Positions 54,814 to 63,456 of a DNA stretch of 64,000 nt are shown one piece after another. Made by a program: the position numbers and the translations under genes. The DNA is taken from the NCBI GenBank assembly GCA_035627955.1, contig DASPKU010000011.1, positions 124,001 through 188,000 on the forward strand, written 5' to 3'. The notes below the pieces were generated by a model. That model saw nothing but the letters and a program-made list of their open reading frames with translations, was not told where the DNA came from and did no database searches. The number at the start of each line of letters is the position of its first letter. Position 1 is the first letter of the stretch. Source of the stretch: Phycisphaerales bacterium. Its GTDB lineage: Bacteria; Planctomycetota; Phycisphaerae; Phycisphaerales; UBA1924.

Positions 54814-56010
54814 CTAGGCTGCGGGGGCGAGGGCGGGGGCATGGTACAGCGACTTGAGGCGGTCGATCAGGCGCGAGTAGACCGCCTCCCGATTGAACCG
54901 CTGCGCGTGGGCGCGCCCCGCCTCGCCCATGCGGCGGCGGAGCTCGCGGTCCGCGATGAGCCGCTCAATGGCGGCAATGTAACCGGCGTGGTTGTCTCGC
55001 TCGGCGAGGAAGCCGGTGATGCCGTCGTCGACGAGGTCGGGCACGCCGCCCACGCGGGTGCTGACCACCGGCAGCCCGATGGCCGCGGCCTCCAGCAGTG
55101 CCCAGGGCGACATGTCACGCTTTGTGGGCATGACGAAGAGGTCCATACCGGGGAGCAGCTCGTGCATCACCCGCTCGCGGGGCTGGCGGCCGTGGAAGGT
55201 GACGTTGCGGGGCGGCGAGCGGAACTTGGGGATGCCGTCGCCGCCGATGAAGTGCAGCTCGGCACGGTCGCGCCAGTGCTGCTGGTGCCAGGCGAGCAGC
55301 TCGGGCCCCCCCTTGCGCTTCCAGTCATGGCCGACGAGGACGATCCGGGGCAGGCCAGCGTGGTCGTGGCGGGCGTGGGTGGTGACTGGCGGGGCAATCG
55401 GCGGGACCAGCATCGTGCGTTCCGGGCGGACGCCGTAGTCGTTCACCACCGAGTGTCGTGACCAGTTGCCCATGCAGGTAATAAGGTCGGCGTGGTCGAA
55501 CACGTGCTGGTCGGCCCGGTGCAGGGCGAAGGTGGTAAGTCGCGAGTCGCCGAAGTCGCGGACGATGTTGGCGGTGGTGGCGTCGATGTTCACTGCGAGG
55601 GTGAAGTCGTGGCCCGCGTCCTTGAGGTCACAGAAGGCCCACGCGTATGGCTGGGGCGACACGAGCACGGCGTCGAAGCGGCGGATGTCCAGCGGCCCGC
55701 CGGGGCGGCACCACCGGTAAAGCTTCCGCCGCCACATCTGGGCCGAGCGCCAGACGCGGAGGTGGCAGTTCCAGGGGATAGGCGACAGACGGTTCAGGCA
55801 CTTCATCGGCGTGCTGTTCACCAGCGACACGTGCACGGCATGGACGTCGGGGCGGTGCTCGCAAAAGGCCCGCAGTTCGCGGGTGAGGGTGCCGAACCCG
55901 ATGATGGGGATGCCGACGTAGAGCAGGCGGAGCACGCCGGGCGTAGCGTCGAGCGGGGGGAGCCGCGACGGGGTGATGTCGTCGAGGTTGCGGCTCACGC
56001 ACAGGTTCAT
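54814..56010 (-). CDS. Glycosyltransferase family 4
   Basis: ATG 56010-56008 with GGAGG six bases upstream; 398 aa. Acceptor domain LRLLYVGIPIIGFGTLTREL; donor domain IVLVGHDWKRKGGPELLAWH, DLFVMPTKRDMSPWALLEAA and GLPVVSTRVGGVPDLVDDGI. Sister of the next gene: both share 'W(R/K)RKG.PELL.WHQQHW'. No signal peptide. It is 48 bp downstream of the membrane-protein gene and may act with it at the membrane. Confidence 0.88.
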   Translation of the reverse strand: MNLCVSRNLDDITPSRLPPLDATPGVLRLLYVGIPIIGFGTLTRELRAFCEHRPDVHAVHVSLVNSTPMKCLNRLSPIPWNCHLRVWRSAQMWRRKLYRWCRPGGPLDIRRFDAVLVSPQPYAWAFCDLKDAGHDFTLAVNIDATTANIVRDFGDSRLTTFALHRADQHVFDHADLITCMGNWSRHSVVNDYGVRPERTMLVPPIAPPVTTHARHDHAGLPRIVLVGHDWKRKGGPELLAWHQQHWRDRAELHFIGGDGIPKFRSPPRNVTFHGRQPRERVMHELLPGMDLFVMPTKRDMSPWALLEAAAIGLPVVSTRVGGVPDLVDDGITGFLAERDNHAGYIAAIERLIADRELRRRMGEAGRAHAQRFNREAVYSRLIDRLKSLYHAPALAPAA

Positions 56011-56058
56011 GCGACACCTCCGCCCCCGCGGAGTCACCATCCTGCGCATGCGGATGAG

Positions 56059-56958
56059 TCAGGCAGGAGGCGCGGGTTGTGGTGCATCAACCGTCTGGGA
56101 TTCCGCCGCACGCTCGCGCCGGTGGGCCACCAGGGCTGCCGCCCCTGTGACTGCGGCGATGCCCAGCATTACCCCGCCGACAATGAACATCAACAGGCTG
56201 GTCCGAGCCCAGTCGGGAGGGGTCGAGCCGAGCTTAATCAGGATCGCGTTTTTTACATCGAGACCCACTTTCTCGAACTCTGCCCGCACTGGTCCGGGCA
56301 ACCCCAGCGGCCACTTCATCCCGGTCACCTCGCGGATCGACTCGGGCAGGACCTCCCTGGTCTCCACGAAGACCTTGATGGGTTGGCCGACGTCCCAATC
56401 GAGTGGCAGCAGAGGGATGTAGTTATCCACCGACCCGGTGGACCCGTACGACACTGCCCCATCGGGGACGAGGTGGCCGCCGATGGTGATGTAGTTCGCC
56501 CGCGGGATGTCGCCCTTGAGCACCTGCGCGTGCGTGACTCTGGTCGCCTCGACCTCCTTGCCACCGAGGTGCGCCCAGAGGCCCGCGCCGAGCGCAATGA
56601 GCCCCCACGGCGCGAGCATGATCGGAAACAGGTACGGGGACTTGAACCCGTGGCGCTGCGCCATCGTGCGTTCGACGTGCGCCTGCACCTCCGCGTCGGT
56701 GGCTCTGCGGATGACCTTCAGCGAAACCAGCAGCCGCACGAGGGCGCCGAAGATGACCATGTTGAGGAGCACGGTGAGCAGCACGCTGAGCTTGGTGCTG
56801 AACGAGCCCAGCGTGGCCAACTGGAGTTCGCTCACCCACCGGTACACGTTGCTGTAGGTGAACCAGCCGTAGCCGCTGACGACGAGCGCGGCGGAGAACG
56901 CGACGGTGTTCCAGACGCGCGGAACTTCGCCCATGAACTCGGTGAGTGTCTTGGCCAT
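56059..56958 (-). CDS. Multi-span membrane protein, hypothetical
   Basis: Encodes 299 aa with four likely spans: near 17-36 (TVAFSAALVVSGYGWFTYSN), 57-80 (LSVLLTVLLNMVIFGALVRL), 109-130 (YLFPIMLAPWGLIALGAGLW) and 255-277 (LLMFIVGGVMLGIAAVTGAA). A 120-residue loop between spans 3 and 4 (GHLVPDGAVSYGSTGSVDNY) probably lies outside the cytoplasm. No family recognised. It starts 21 bp after uvrB and precedes the two glycosyltransferases. Confidence 0.7.
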   Translation of the reverse strand: MAKTLTEFMGEVPRVWNTVAFSAALVVSGYGWFTYSNVYRWVSELQLATLGSFSTKLSVLLTVLLNMVIFGALVRLLVSLKVIRRATDAEVQAHVERTMAQRHGFKSPYLFPIMLAPWGLIALGAGLWAHLGGKEVEATRVTHAQVLKGDIPRANYITIGGHLVPDGAVSYGSTGSVDNYIPLLPLDWDVGQPIKVFVETREVLPESIREVTGMKWPLGLPGPVRAEFEKVGLDVKNAILIKLGSTPPDWARTSLLMFIVGGVMLGIAAVTGAAALVAHRRERAAESQTVDAPQPAPPA

Positions 56959-56979
56959 GAGCGGCAGTCTAACAGGAGT

Positions 56980-59232
56980 TCAGCGTCCCTTGCGGCGCTT
57001 TCCCGCGCGGGAGCCGGGCATGCCGGCCTTGGCCTCGGGTCGTTTCTTGCCGCGGTGACTGGCGTTCTCGACCTCGGAGCGTCGGATCTTGGTGCTGCCG
57101 CCGTGCTTGGCGATCTCCTCGCGCTTGCGGCGGAGTTTGAGCACCTGGTCGCGGATCATTGCGGCGCGCTCGAAGGCCATGTCATTGGCCGCTGCGAGCA
57201 TCTCGCCCTCCATCTCCTTGATGAGCTCGTCGATCTCGAACTCGGGCTCGTTTGTAGCGATCCCCTCGCGGGCGCGCTTGCGGGCCTTGAGCTCTTCCTC
57301 AAGGCCGCGGCGGACCGCCTTCTTGATGGTGGTCGGGGTGATCCCGTGGGCCTCGTTGTAGGCGAGCTGCTTGACGCGCCGGCGCTCTGTCTCCTCGATG
57401 GCGCCCTGCATCGCGGGGGTGATCTGGTCGGCGTACATGATCACCTTGCCGTTGACGTTGCGGGCGGCACGCCCCATGAGCTGGATGAGGCTGGTGGGTG
57501 AGCGGAGGAAGCCCTCCTTGTCGGCGTCGAGGATGGCGACGAGCGAGACTTCCGGCAGGTCGAGGCCTTCGCGCAGCAGGTTGACGCCCACGAGGATGTC
57601 GAAGTTGCCCAGGCGCAGGTCGGCGAGGATCTCCATGCGGTCGAGCGTCTCGATGTCGCTGTGGAGGTAGCGGACGCGCAGGCCCTTCTCGGCCATGTAC
57701 GACGCGAGGTCCTCGCAGAGCCGCTTCGTGAGGGCGGTCACGAGCACGCGCTCGCCGCCCGCCACGCGGGCCTGGCACTGCTCGAGCAGGTCGGGCACCT
57801 GGCCCTTGGTGGGCTTCACTTCCACCTGCGGGTCGAGCAGGCCGGTGGGGCGGATGACCTGCTCGGCCACCTCGCCGCCGGTGCGCTCCAGCTCGTACTT
57901 CGCGGGCGTGGCGGAGACGAACATCACCTGCGGCACGATGGCCTCGAACTCCTCGAAGCGAAGCGGCCGGTTGTCGAGGGCCGAGGGCAGGCGGAAGCCG
58001 TGCTCAACGAGCACGGTCTTGCGGGCCTGGTCGCCGTTGAACATGGCCCTGATCTGCGGGATGGTGACGTGCGATTCGTCGATGATGAGCAGCCAGTCGC
58101 GGAAGTTGGGGCGGCGCGGGTGGGTGATCACCGGCCCGTCGGTCATCGCGGCGATGCTCGCGTCGGCGGTCAGACGCTCGGAGATGTCGCGCCGGGTGCC
58201 GCCCAGGCGCGGGTGGCCGTCGCTGCCGCGTGACGGCGCGTAGTCGAAGTAGTCCATGAGGCAGAAGGGCCGCTCGCCGGGGGCGCGCCCATCCATGAAC
58301 CGCGAGTAGTTCTCGATGCCCGGGCAGGTGCCGGTCTCGGCGAGCATTTCGAGGTCGAACTTGGTGCGGGAGAGCAGTCGCTGGGCCTCCAGCAGCTTGC
58401 CCTGGCTGCGGAACTCCATGACACGAGCATCGAGCTCGGCGCGGATGGCGTCGAGGGCGCTGTGCAGCTGGTTCTCGGGCATCACGTAGTGCACCGCGGG
58501 GAAGAGGTGGAACGTGCGCTCCTCGGCGAGGATCTCGCCGCTGGTGGGGTTGATCAGCTCGAGCCGGTCCACCTCGTCCCCGAAGAGCTCGATGTGCACG
58601 GCGTACTTCTCGTACGCGGGCCAGATGTCCAGTGCGTCGCCCCGCACGCGGAACTGGCCGCGCTTCCACTCCATCTCGCTGCGGGCGTACTGCATGGAGC
58701 TGAGGGCGAGGAGGAAGTTGCGTCGGTCGACCCGCATGCCCTTGGTGATCGTGAGCACCTTGTCGCCGTAGGCCTCGGGGCTGCCCAGACCGAAGATGCA
58801 CGAGACGGAGGCGACGACGACGGTGTCGCGCCGCGAGAGGATGTTGCTGGTGGCGGCGAGGCGGAGCTGGTCGAGATCGTCGTTGCGCGAGGAGTCCTTC
58901 TCGATGTAGATGTCGCGCTGCGGGATGTAGGCCTCGGGCTGGTAGTAGTCGTAGTAGCTGACGAAGTAGTTGACGCTGTTCTCAGGCAGGAACTCCTTGA
59001 GCTCCTCGAACAGCTGGGCGGCAAGCGTCTTGTTGTGGCTGATGATGAGCGTGGGCTTGCCCACCTTGGCGATGACATTGGCCATCGTGAAGGTCTTGCC
59101 GGTGCCGGTGGCGCCGAGCAGCACGGCCGCGGGCCTGCCGGCGTTGAGGTCCGCCGCGAGTTTCTCGATGGCGGTGGGCTGGTCGCCCATGGGGGCGAAG
59201 GGCGAGACGACCTTGAAGGGCTTGCTGGTCAC
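56980..59232 (-). CDS. uvrB: Excinuclease ABC subunit B
   Basis: GTG 59232; 750 aa against about 670 usually. UvrB is the damage-verifying helicase-like subunit. Walker A GATGTGKTF (40-48), the beta-hairpin region with YYDYYQPEAYIPQRDIYIEK (93-112), IDESHVTIPQIR, ILVGVNLLREGLDLPEVSLV, and the C-terminal UVR motif (EIDELIKEMEGEMLAAANDM). About 45 extra residues (332-378, rich in Arg, Thr, Asp) sit before the DESH box, and the basic C-terminal tail is long. Confidence 0.97.
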   Translation of the reverse strand: MTSKPFKVVSPFAPMGDQPTAIEKLAADLNAGRPAAVLLGATGTGKTFTMANVIAKVGKPTLIISHNKTLAAQLFEELKEFLPENSVNYFVSYYDYYQPEAYIPQRDIYIEKDSSRNDDLDQLRLAATSNILSRRDTVVVASVSCIFGLGSPEAYGDKVLTITKGMRVDRRNFLLALSSMQYARSEMEWKRGQFRVRGDALDIWPAYEKYAVHIELFGDEVDRLELINPTSGEILAEERTFHLFPAVHYVMPENQLHSALDAIRAELDARVMEFRSQGKLLEAQRLLSRTKFDLEMLAETGTCPGIENYSRFMDGRAPGERPFCLMDYFDYAPSRGSDGHPRLGGTRRDISERLTADASIAAMTDGPVITHPRRPNFRDWLLIIDESHVTIPQIRAMFNGDQARKTVLVEHGFRLPSALDNRPLRFEEFEAIVPQVMFVSATPAKYELERTGGEVAEQVIRPTGLLDPQVEVKPTKGQVPDLLEQCQARVAGGERVLVTALTKRLCEDLASYMAEKGLRVRYLHSDIETLDRMEILADLRLGNFDILVGVNLLREGLDLPEVSLVAILDADKEGFLRSPTSLIQLMGRAARNVNGKVIMYADQITPAMQGAIEETERRRVKQLAYNEAHGITPTTIKKAVRRGLEEELKARKRAREGIATNEPEFEIDELIKEMEGEMLAAANDMAFERAAMIRDQVLKLRRKREEIAKHGGSTKIRRSEVENASHRGKKRPEAKAGMPGSRAGKRRKGR

Positions 59233-59358
59233 AGGGGAACGTTACCCGCACGGCCTTTGTTTGGGTAGGCATGCGGGGTGAAAACGCTGGTATGTCGACG
59301 ATTTTGCGCACAAACGTCGCCGATGGGCGCCGTTTGTTCTTCCTGTACGGTTCGCAGC

Positions 59359-60123
59359 TCAGGGTGCGCTGGACGCGACCTCGAGCGCCTGGCGTGCGGC
59401 ATCGGCCTGGTTGCGCACGCGGCGCAGGTCTACCACCGCGAAGCCGCGGTAGCCCTTGGTCGAGAGGGCGATCTGGTAGGCGAGAACGTCCAGCTGTCCT
59501 CGTCCGGGAGCGACACGTCCGGCGTTGGCGTAGTCCGACAGGCGCGCGGCGGCGGGCGTGACGGGGAGCCTGGGCACCTCGGCCGCGGGGTCGAGGCGTG
59601 CGGCGAGGAGCTCGGCGGGGTCGATGCCGATGGCGAGCGGGCCTTCGCCGCCCCGGGAGGGCCACGAGTGGTCGGCGAGGGTGCTGCCGTGGAGCTCGGC
59701 GGCGGAGCGGAGTGAGTCGAGCAGCGTGGGGGCGGTCTTCTCGGGCAGGGCGATGCTGACGAGCGGTGTGCCGCTGGTGAGGCGGGCGAGCTCGGCGGTG
59801 AGCTCCAGGGCCCCCACCACCGCTGAGACGGCGCGGTCCTGCTGGGCGGGGTCGAGGAAGTGCGCGGCGGGGATCCACAGGTCCAGGCCGCTGAACTCCA
59901 GCTGCGAGCGGCGGAGGAGCGAGGCGAGGTCGCGCCGGCCGGAGCGGTCCAGCTCGCGCGGGCGGATGCCGGGGAGAGCGGCGTCGAGCTGCACGGCGCG
60001 GTAGCCCAGGGCCGCGCCCCACTCGATAAGGGCGCGGGGGCCGGGCGCGTCGGTGACTGGCTCGGTGATGCCGGTGAGCGAGAGGCTGGTGCGGAGCGTG
60101 AACACGTCCCCATGTTGTAGCAT
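59359..60123 (-). CDS. Sugar phosphate isomerase/epimerase-like TIM-barrel protein
   Basis: Encodes 254 aa. Alternating beta/alpha pattern with GPRALIEWGAALGYRAVQLD near the N-terminus and SGLDLWIPAAHFLDPAQQDR in the middle, typical of the AP-endonuclease-2/xylose-isomerase-like barrel. Metal ligands are not clearly conserved: the barrel is short and the usual E-D-H-E set is hard to place. It might be non-catalytic. It lies 126 bp upstream of uvrB in the same direction and diverges from the membrane protein at 60164. Confidence 0.6.
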   Translation of the reverse strand: MLQHGDVFTLRTSLSLTGITEPVTDAPGPRALIEWGAALGYRAVQLDAALPGIRPRELDRSGRRDLASLLRRSQLEFSGLDLWIPAAHFLDPAQQDRAVSAVVGALELTAELARLTSGTPLVSIALPEKTAPTLLDSLRSAAELHGSTLADHSWPSRGGEGPLAIGIDPAELLAARLDPAAEVPRLPVTPAAARLSDYANAGRVAPGRGQLDVLAYQIALSTKGYRGFAVVDLRRVRNQADAARQALEVASSAP

Positions 60124-60163
60124 GCCGGGGAAGGCCCGAGCGCGGCGGCACTACCATGGGGGC

Positions 60164-60850
60164 ATGACGCCTAAACGGGCCGCGCTCGAGACCGTGTACA
60201 TCGCCTCGCTGGCGGTGTGGCTGGGGCTGATCGTGATGACGGGGCTGATGGCGGCGACGGTGTTCCCGATGATGCGGGACATGGAGCCGACGCTGGGCAA
60301 GTACCAGGCGTACACGGGCGAGCACTGGCGGATCGCGGCCGGGCGGATCGCCAACCGCGGGTTCGTGCTGTCGTCGATCGGCGAGGGGCTGTGCCTCATC
60401 GCGTGCGTGACGTCGCTGGTGTTCCTGACCGTGCACAAGCAGCTGACGTACGTGGCTGCGGGAGCGCGGTGGGCGACGGCGGGGTTGCTGCTGATGGTGC
60501 TGGGGTACAGCGTGCTGGTGCTGCGCCCGCGGATGGCGGCGAACGTCGGGCAGTACTGGAAGGCAGCGGAGGCGGGGGACAACCAGCGGGCGGAGGTGTT
60601 CGCGCAGGCGTTCAACGCGGATCATCCCACGGCGTCGGGGACGCTGGCGGTGACGGCGGTGGCGCTGGTGGTGGCGTTGGCGGTGGCGGCGTGGACGTTG
60701 ACGCGGGAGGCGGTGGTGGCGCGGGCTGGGAGCGCGACGAGCGTCGCTGGCGGTGGAGTCGCGACAAGCGGGGCGGGGACGGCCAAGCCGGTGGCGCCAG
60801 CGAGTGGGACGGCGGCGGGTACCGCAGGTTCGCGACCGGCGAGTTCGTGA
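60164..60850 (+). CDS. Four-span membrane protein, DUF4149-like
   Basis: ATG 60164; 228 aa. Four hydrophobic spans: near 8-33 (VYIASLAVWLGLIVMTGLMA), 68-88, 100-120 (WATAGLLLMVLGYSVLVLRP) and 162-182 (LAVTAVALVVALAVAAWTLT). The LRPRMAA segment after span 3 is typical of DUF4149-like small membrane proteins. C-terminal 45 residues are Ala/Gly/Ser-rich and disordered. Function unknown. nth begins 6 bp later. Confidence 0.7.
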   Translation: MTPKRAALETVYIASLAVWLGLIVMTGLMAATVFPMMRDMEPTLGKYQAYTGEHWRIAAGRIANRGFVLSSIGEGLCLIACVTSLVFLTVHKQLTYVAAGARWATAGLLLMVLGYSVLVLRPRMAANVGQYWKAAEAGDNQRAEVFAQAFNADHPTASGTLAVTAVALVVALAVAAWTLTREAVVARAGSATSVAGGGVATSGAGTAKPVAPASGTAAGTAGSRPASS

Positions 60851-60856
60851 GCGGTT

Positions 60857-61633
60857 ATGGCGAAGGCACCGAAGCGCAAGACGAAGAAGATGGCAAAGGC
60901 GGAAGACGCGGCGACGACGCCGCGGCGTCCAGCCGCTAGCCCCGAGCCGGAGCACCCGTTCGATCTGCCAAAGGTGTCCGCCCCGCAGAAGAAGCGGGCG
61001 CTCTCACTGTTGGACGCGCTGCGCGAGCACTACCCCGACGCGCATTGTGAGCTGAACTACACGAAGCCGCACGAGCTGCTGATCGCGACGATCCTGTCGG
61101 CGCAGAGCACGGACGTGGGCGTGAACAAGGCAACCCCCGCGCTGTTCGAGCGGTTCCCCACGCCGGCGGATTACGCCGCGAGCACGCCGGAGGAGATCGA
61201 GCCGTACGTGAGGACGACGGGGTTCTTCCGCAACAAGGCACGGGCGGTGCACGAGTCGATGAAGGCGGTGGTCGAGCGGTTCGGGGGCGAGGTGCCGCGG
61301 ACGATGGACGAGCTGCTCACGCTGCGAGGGGTGGCGCGGAAGACGGCGAATGTGGTGCTGGGCAACGCGTACGGCATCAACGCGGGGTTCGTCGTCGACA
61401 CGCACATCGAGCGGCTGAGCAACCGCCTGGCGCTGGTGCCCGAGGGCTCGACGGTGGCGATGGTCGAGCGGTACCTGATGGCGCTGTTCCCGCAGGAGAG
61501 CTGGTGTGAGGTGAGCCACATGCTCATCTGGCACGGGCGGCGGGCGTGCTCGGCGCGGCGGTCGGGGGGGAAGTGCTGCCGCGAGCACCCGATCTGTGAC
61601 CGGTTTGGGATCCGGTGCGAGCTGGAGCGGTGA
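60857..61633 (+). CDS. nth: Endonuclease III (DNA glycosylase/AP lyase)
   Basis: Encodes 258 aa, including a 40-residue Lys/Pro-rich N-terminal extension. The HhH-GPD core is intact: LRGVARKTANVVLGNA with the catalytic Lys, and GFVVDTHIERLSNRLAL with the catalytic Asp. ILSAQSTDVGVNKATPALFE is also typical. The Fe-S region reads CSARRSGGKCCREHPICDRF followed by GIRC, giving spacing C-x8-C-C-x5-C-x6-C instead of the usual C-x6-C-x2-C-x5-C, so the cluster may be bound differently or lost. It repairs oxidised pyrimidines. Confidence 0.93.
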   Translation: MAKAPKRKTKKMAKAEDAATTPRRPAASPEPEHPFDLPKVSAPQKKRALSLLDALREHYPDAHCELNYTKPHELLIATILSAQSTDVGVNKATPALFERFPTPADYAASTPEEIEPYVRTTGFFRNKARAVHESMKAVVERFGGEVPRTMDELLTLRGVARKTANVVLGNAYGINAGFVVDTHIERLSNRLALVPEGSTVAMVERYLMALFPQESWCEVSHMLIWHGRRACSARRSGGKCCREHPICDRFGIRCELER

Positions 61634-61654
61634 GCAAGATGCGGTCCCGGATTG

Positions 61655-61685
61655 GTCCTATAGGACCCATAGGACCTATAGGACT
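61655..61685. repeat. Tandem TATAGGACC repeat with embedded palindrome
   Basis: Three 9-bp units, TATAGGACC (61659), CATAGGACC (61668) and TATAGGACT (61677), lie between the convergent genes nth and the ATPase. The first overlaps the 14-bp palindrome GGTCCTATAGGACC (61654-61667). A related sequence, ATAGGTCCCATAGGTC, occurs at 24166-24181. Confidence 0.85.
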
Positions 61686-61698
61686 TATACGAGAAGAC

Positions 61699-63249
61699 TC
61701 AGGCCGGGCGGATGCCCCGGTACATCTGCTGCACCCGCTCGGTCTCTGACTTCAGCACATTGGTGAGCGTGTGGCGCGGGATCTTCCACTCGTTCTGCGC
61801 GGCGGTGACGCTGGCGCAGTGCTCCATGACGCAGCGGTAGAGCAGCTTGAAGGCGTCGCGGGGCTGGTGCAGGCGCTCGAGCGCCTCAAGCAGCTCCTGG
61901 CGGGTGACGTCCTCGGCGAAAAGGTCCATGAGGTCCGGCGGCTTCTCGCCGGTCTTTGTGCACGCGGCGATACGGGCGTTGCAGAGGTCAAACAGCGTGG
62001 TGCCGGTCCACTGGAGGTTCTCGACAAAGTGCTGCTTGTCCAGGCGGGCCTCCTGGAAGAACGCGGAGCTCTCCCGGAATACGGCATGCCGCAGCTCGAC
62101 GGGCAGCAGCAGCTTGAAGCCGATCGACTCCTGCTGCAGGAACTTGTTGTTGAGCATGGGCCAGATCACGGCCTTCATGCGGTCGGGGTCGCCGCTGATG
62201 AGCGTCGGCTCGTCCACGCGGTCAACGATGACGACGAGCCCGACATAGCCCAGGGCGCGGAGCACGCGGCGCAGTCGGTCGATGGCGCCGTAGCGGGGCT
62301 CGTCGCTGTCGGTGACGGGGAGGTACTGCACGCCGCGGGCGTTGGGCGGCATCTCGCGGAGGGAGCGCCCGTAGGACTCGTCGCGCCGGGCGACGACGCG
62401 GATCTGGCGGCGCAGGCGGGTGGCGGTGCGGAGCAGCTTCCAGCGGTCCCATACGCCGACCTTGAGGGCGAAGATGGCGTAGAGGCCCGCGGCCCCCGCG
62501 AGGACCATGGCGGCGAGCTGCCTGTCGAGCCTGGGCGGCGGGGCGAACTTGGTCCACAGCAACGCGGCCAGGATCGCCAGGGGGAACACGACCAGGGCCG
62601 CGTTGTTGCTGATGATGCGCAGGGGCGGGAGGAACTTGAGGCGGCGGCGCATGTCGATGGTGCGCTCGGCGGCGTTCTCCGGGCGGTCATAGAGGGCCTG
62701 GAGCAGGAGCAGGTCGCGCCGCAGGGTGATGTCGAGGCGCTTGAGCAGCTCCTTGGGGTCGGCGGGCAGCTCGACGGGCTCGGGGCCCTGGGCCAGGATG
62801 GCGTCGCTCAAGCGCGGGACCACGGCGGCGAGGACGGCGTCGAGGTGGTCCACCAGCCGGACCTTCTGGAGCGACTCGAGCGGGGTCTTGCCGCCGACGC
62901 GCTCGTGAATACGGTCGAGCACGCCGTTGAGGTCGTCGTAGGCCACGAGCAGGACCTTGGCCCCGGGGTTGGCGAGGTTGTGCTCGGCCACCCTGGAGGC
63001 AATCTGCATGCGGATGGCGGTTTTGCCGCTGCCCTTCTCACCGAAGACCACGCTGCTGCTGGGGCGGCGGAGGTCGCCGACGATTTTCTCGAAGTCGGCG
63101 TGCAGGAGCTCGTGGCTGTGCTCAATGCGGCCGGGAGCGAGCGGCGGGGGCCCGCTCATGCGGCCGAAGACCGGGTCCGAGCGCGCCTCCTCGCCCCGGA
63201 AGGGGTTCTCGGTAAGGCGGTGATGGGCGAGGAACTCGGCGAGGGTCAT
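61699..63249 (-). CDS. Membrane-anchored P-loop ATPase, hypothetical
   Basis: Encodes 516 aa. Walker A GEKGSGKTA at 70-78; Walker B-like VGLVVIVDRVDE near 336-347; two hydrophobic spans at about 216-234 and 245-263 between them. The insertion of a membrane hairpin into an AAA/STAND-like ATPase resembles KAP-type NTPases, but I do not recognise the exact family. The C-terminal part is helical (NEWKIPRHTLTNVLKSETER). It could couple ATP hydrolysis to a membrane complex. Stands alone, divergent from the secreted protein. Confidence 0.75.
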   Translation of the reverse strand: MTLAEFLAHHRLTENPFRGEEARSDPVFGRMSGPPPLAPGRIEHSHELLHADFEKIVGDLRRPSSSVVFGEKGSGKTAIRMQIASRVAEHNLANPGAKVLLVAYDDLNGVLDRIHERVGGKTPLESLQKVRLVDHLDAVLAAVVPRLSDAILAQGPEPVELPADPKELLKRLDITLRRDLLLLQALYDRPENAAERTIDMRRRLKFLPPLRIISNNAALVVFPLAILAALLWTKFAPPPRLDRQLAAMVLAGAAGLYAIFALKVGVWDRWKLLRTATRLRRQIRVVARRDESYGRSLREMPPNARGVQYLPVTDSDEPRYGAIDRLRRVLRALGYVGLVVIVDRVDEPTLISGDPDRMKAVIWPMLNNKFLQQESIGFKLLLPVELRHAVFRESSAFFQEARLDKQHFVENLQWTGTTLFDLCNARIAACTKTGEKPPDLMDLFAEDVTRQELLEALERLHQPRDAFKLLYRCVMEHCASVTAAQNEWKIPRHTLTNVLKSETERVQQMYRGIRPA

Positions 63250-63456
63250 GGGCTGGTGGACCTAGAGGATACCGCCGCATTGTGGGGGTGGGTGTGAGGA
63301 TGGGGGGTCTGCCGCGTAATGGATGGTTTGAGGACGTTGCCGCCAAGGGAATCTGGCGGGATCGGTGCGGCCAAACATCTGTTGCGGACGTATGGAAGGG
63401 GCCGTGCGTTCCGTGCGGCGGTCATCTATTCGTGCGGTCAATAAGGGAGAGGATCC

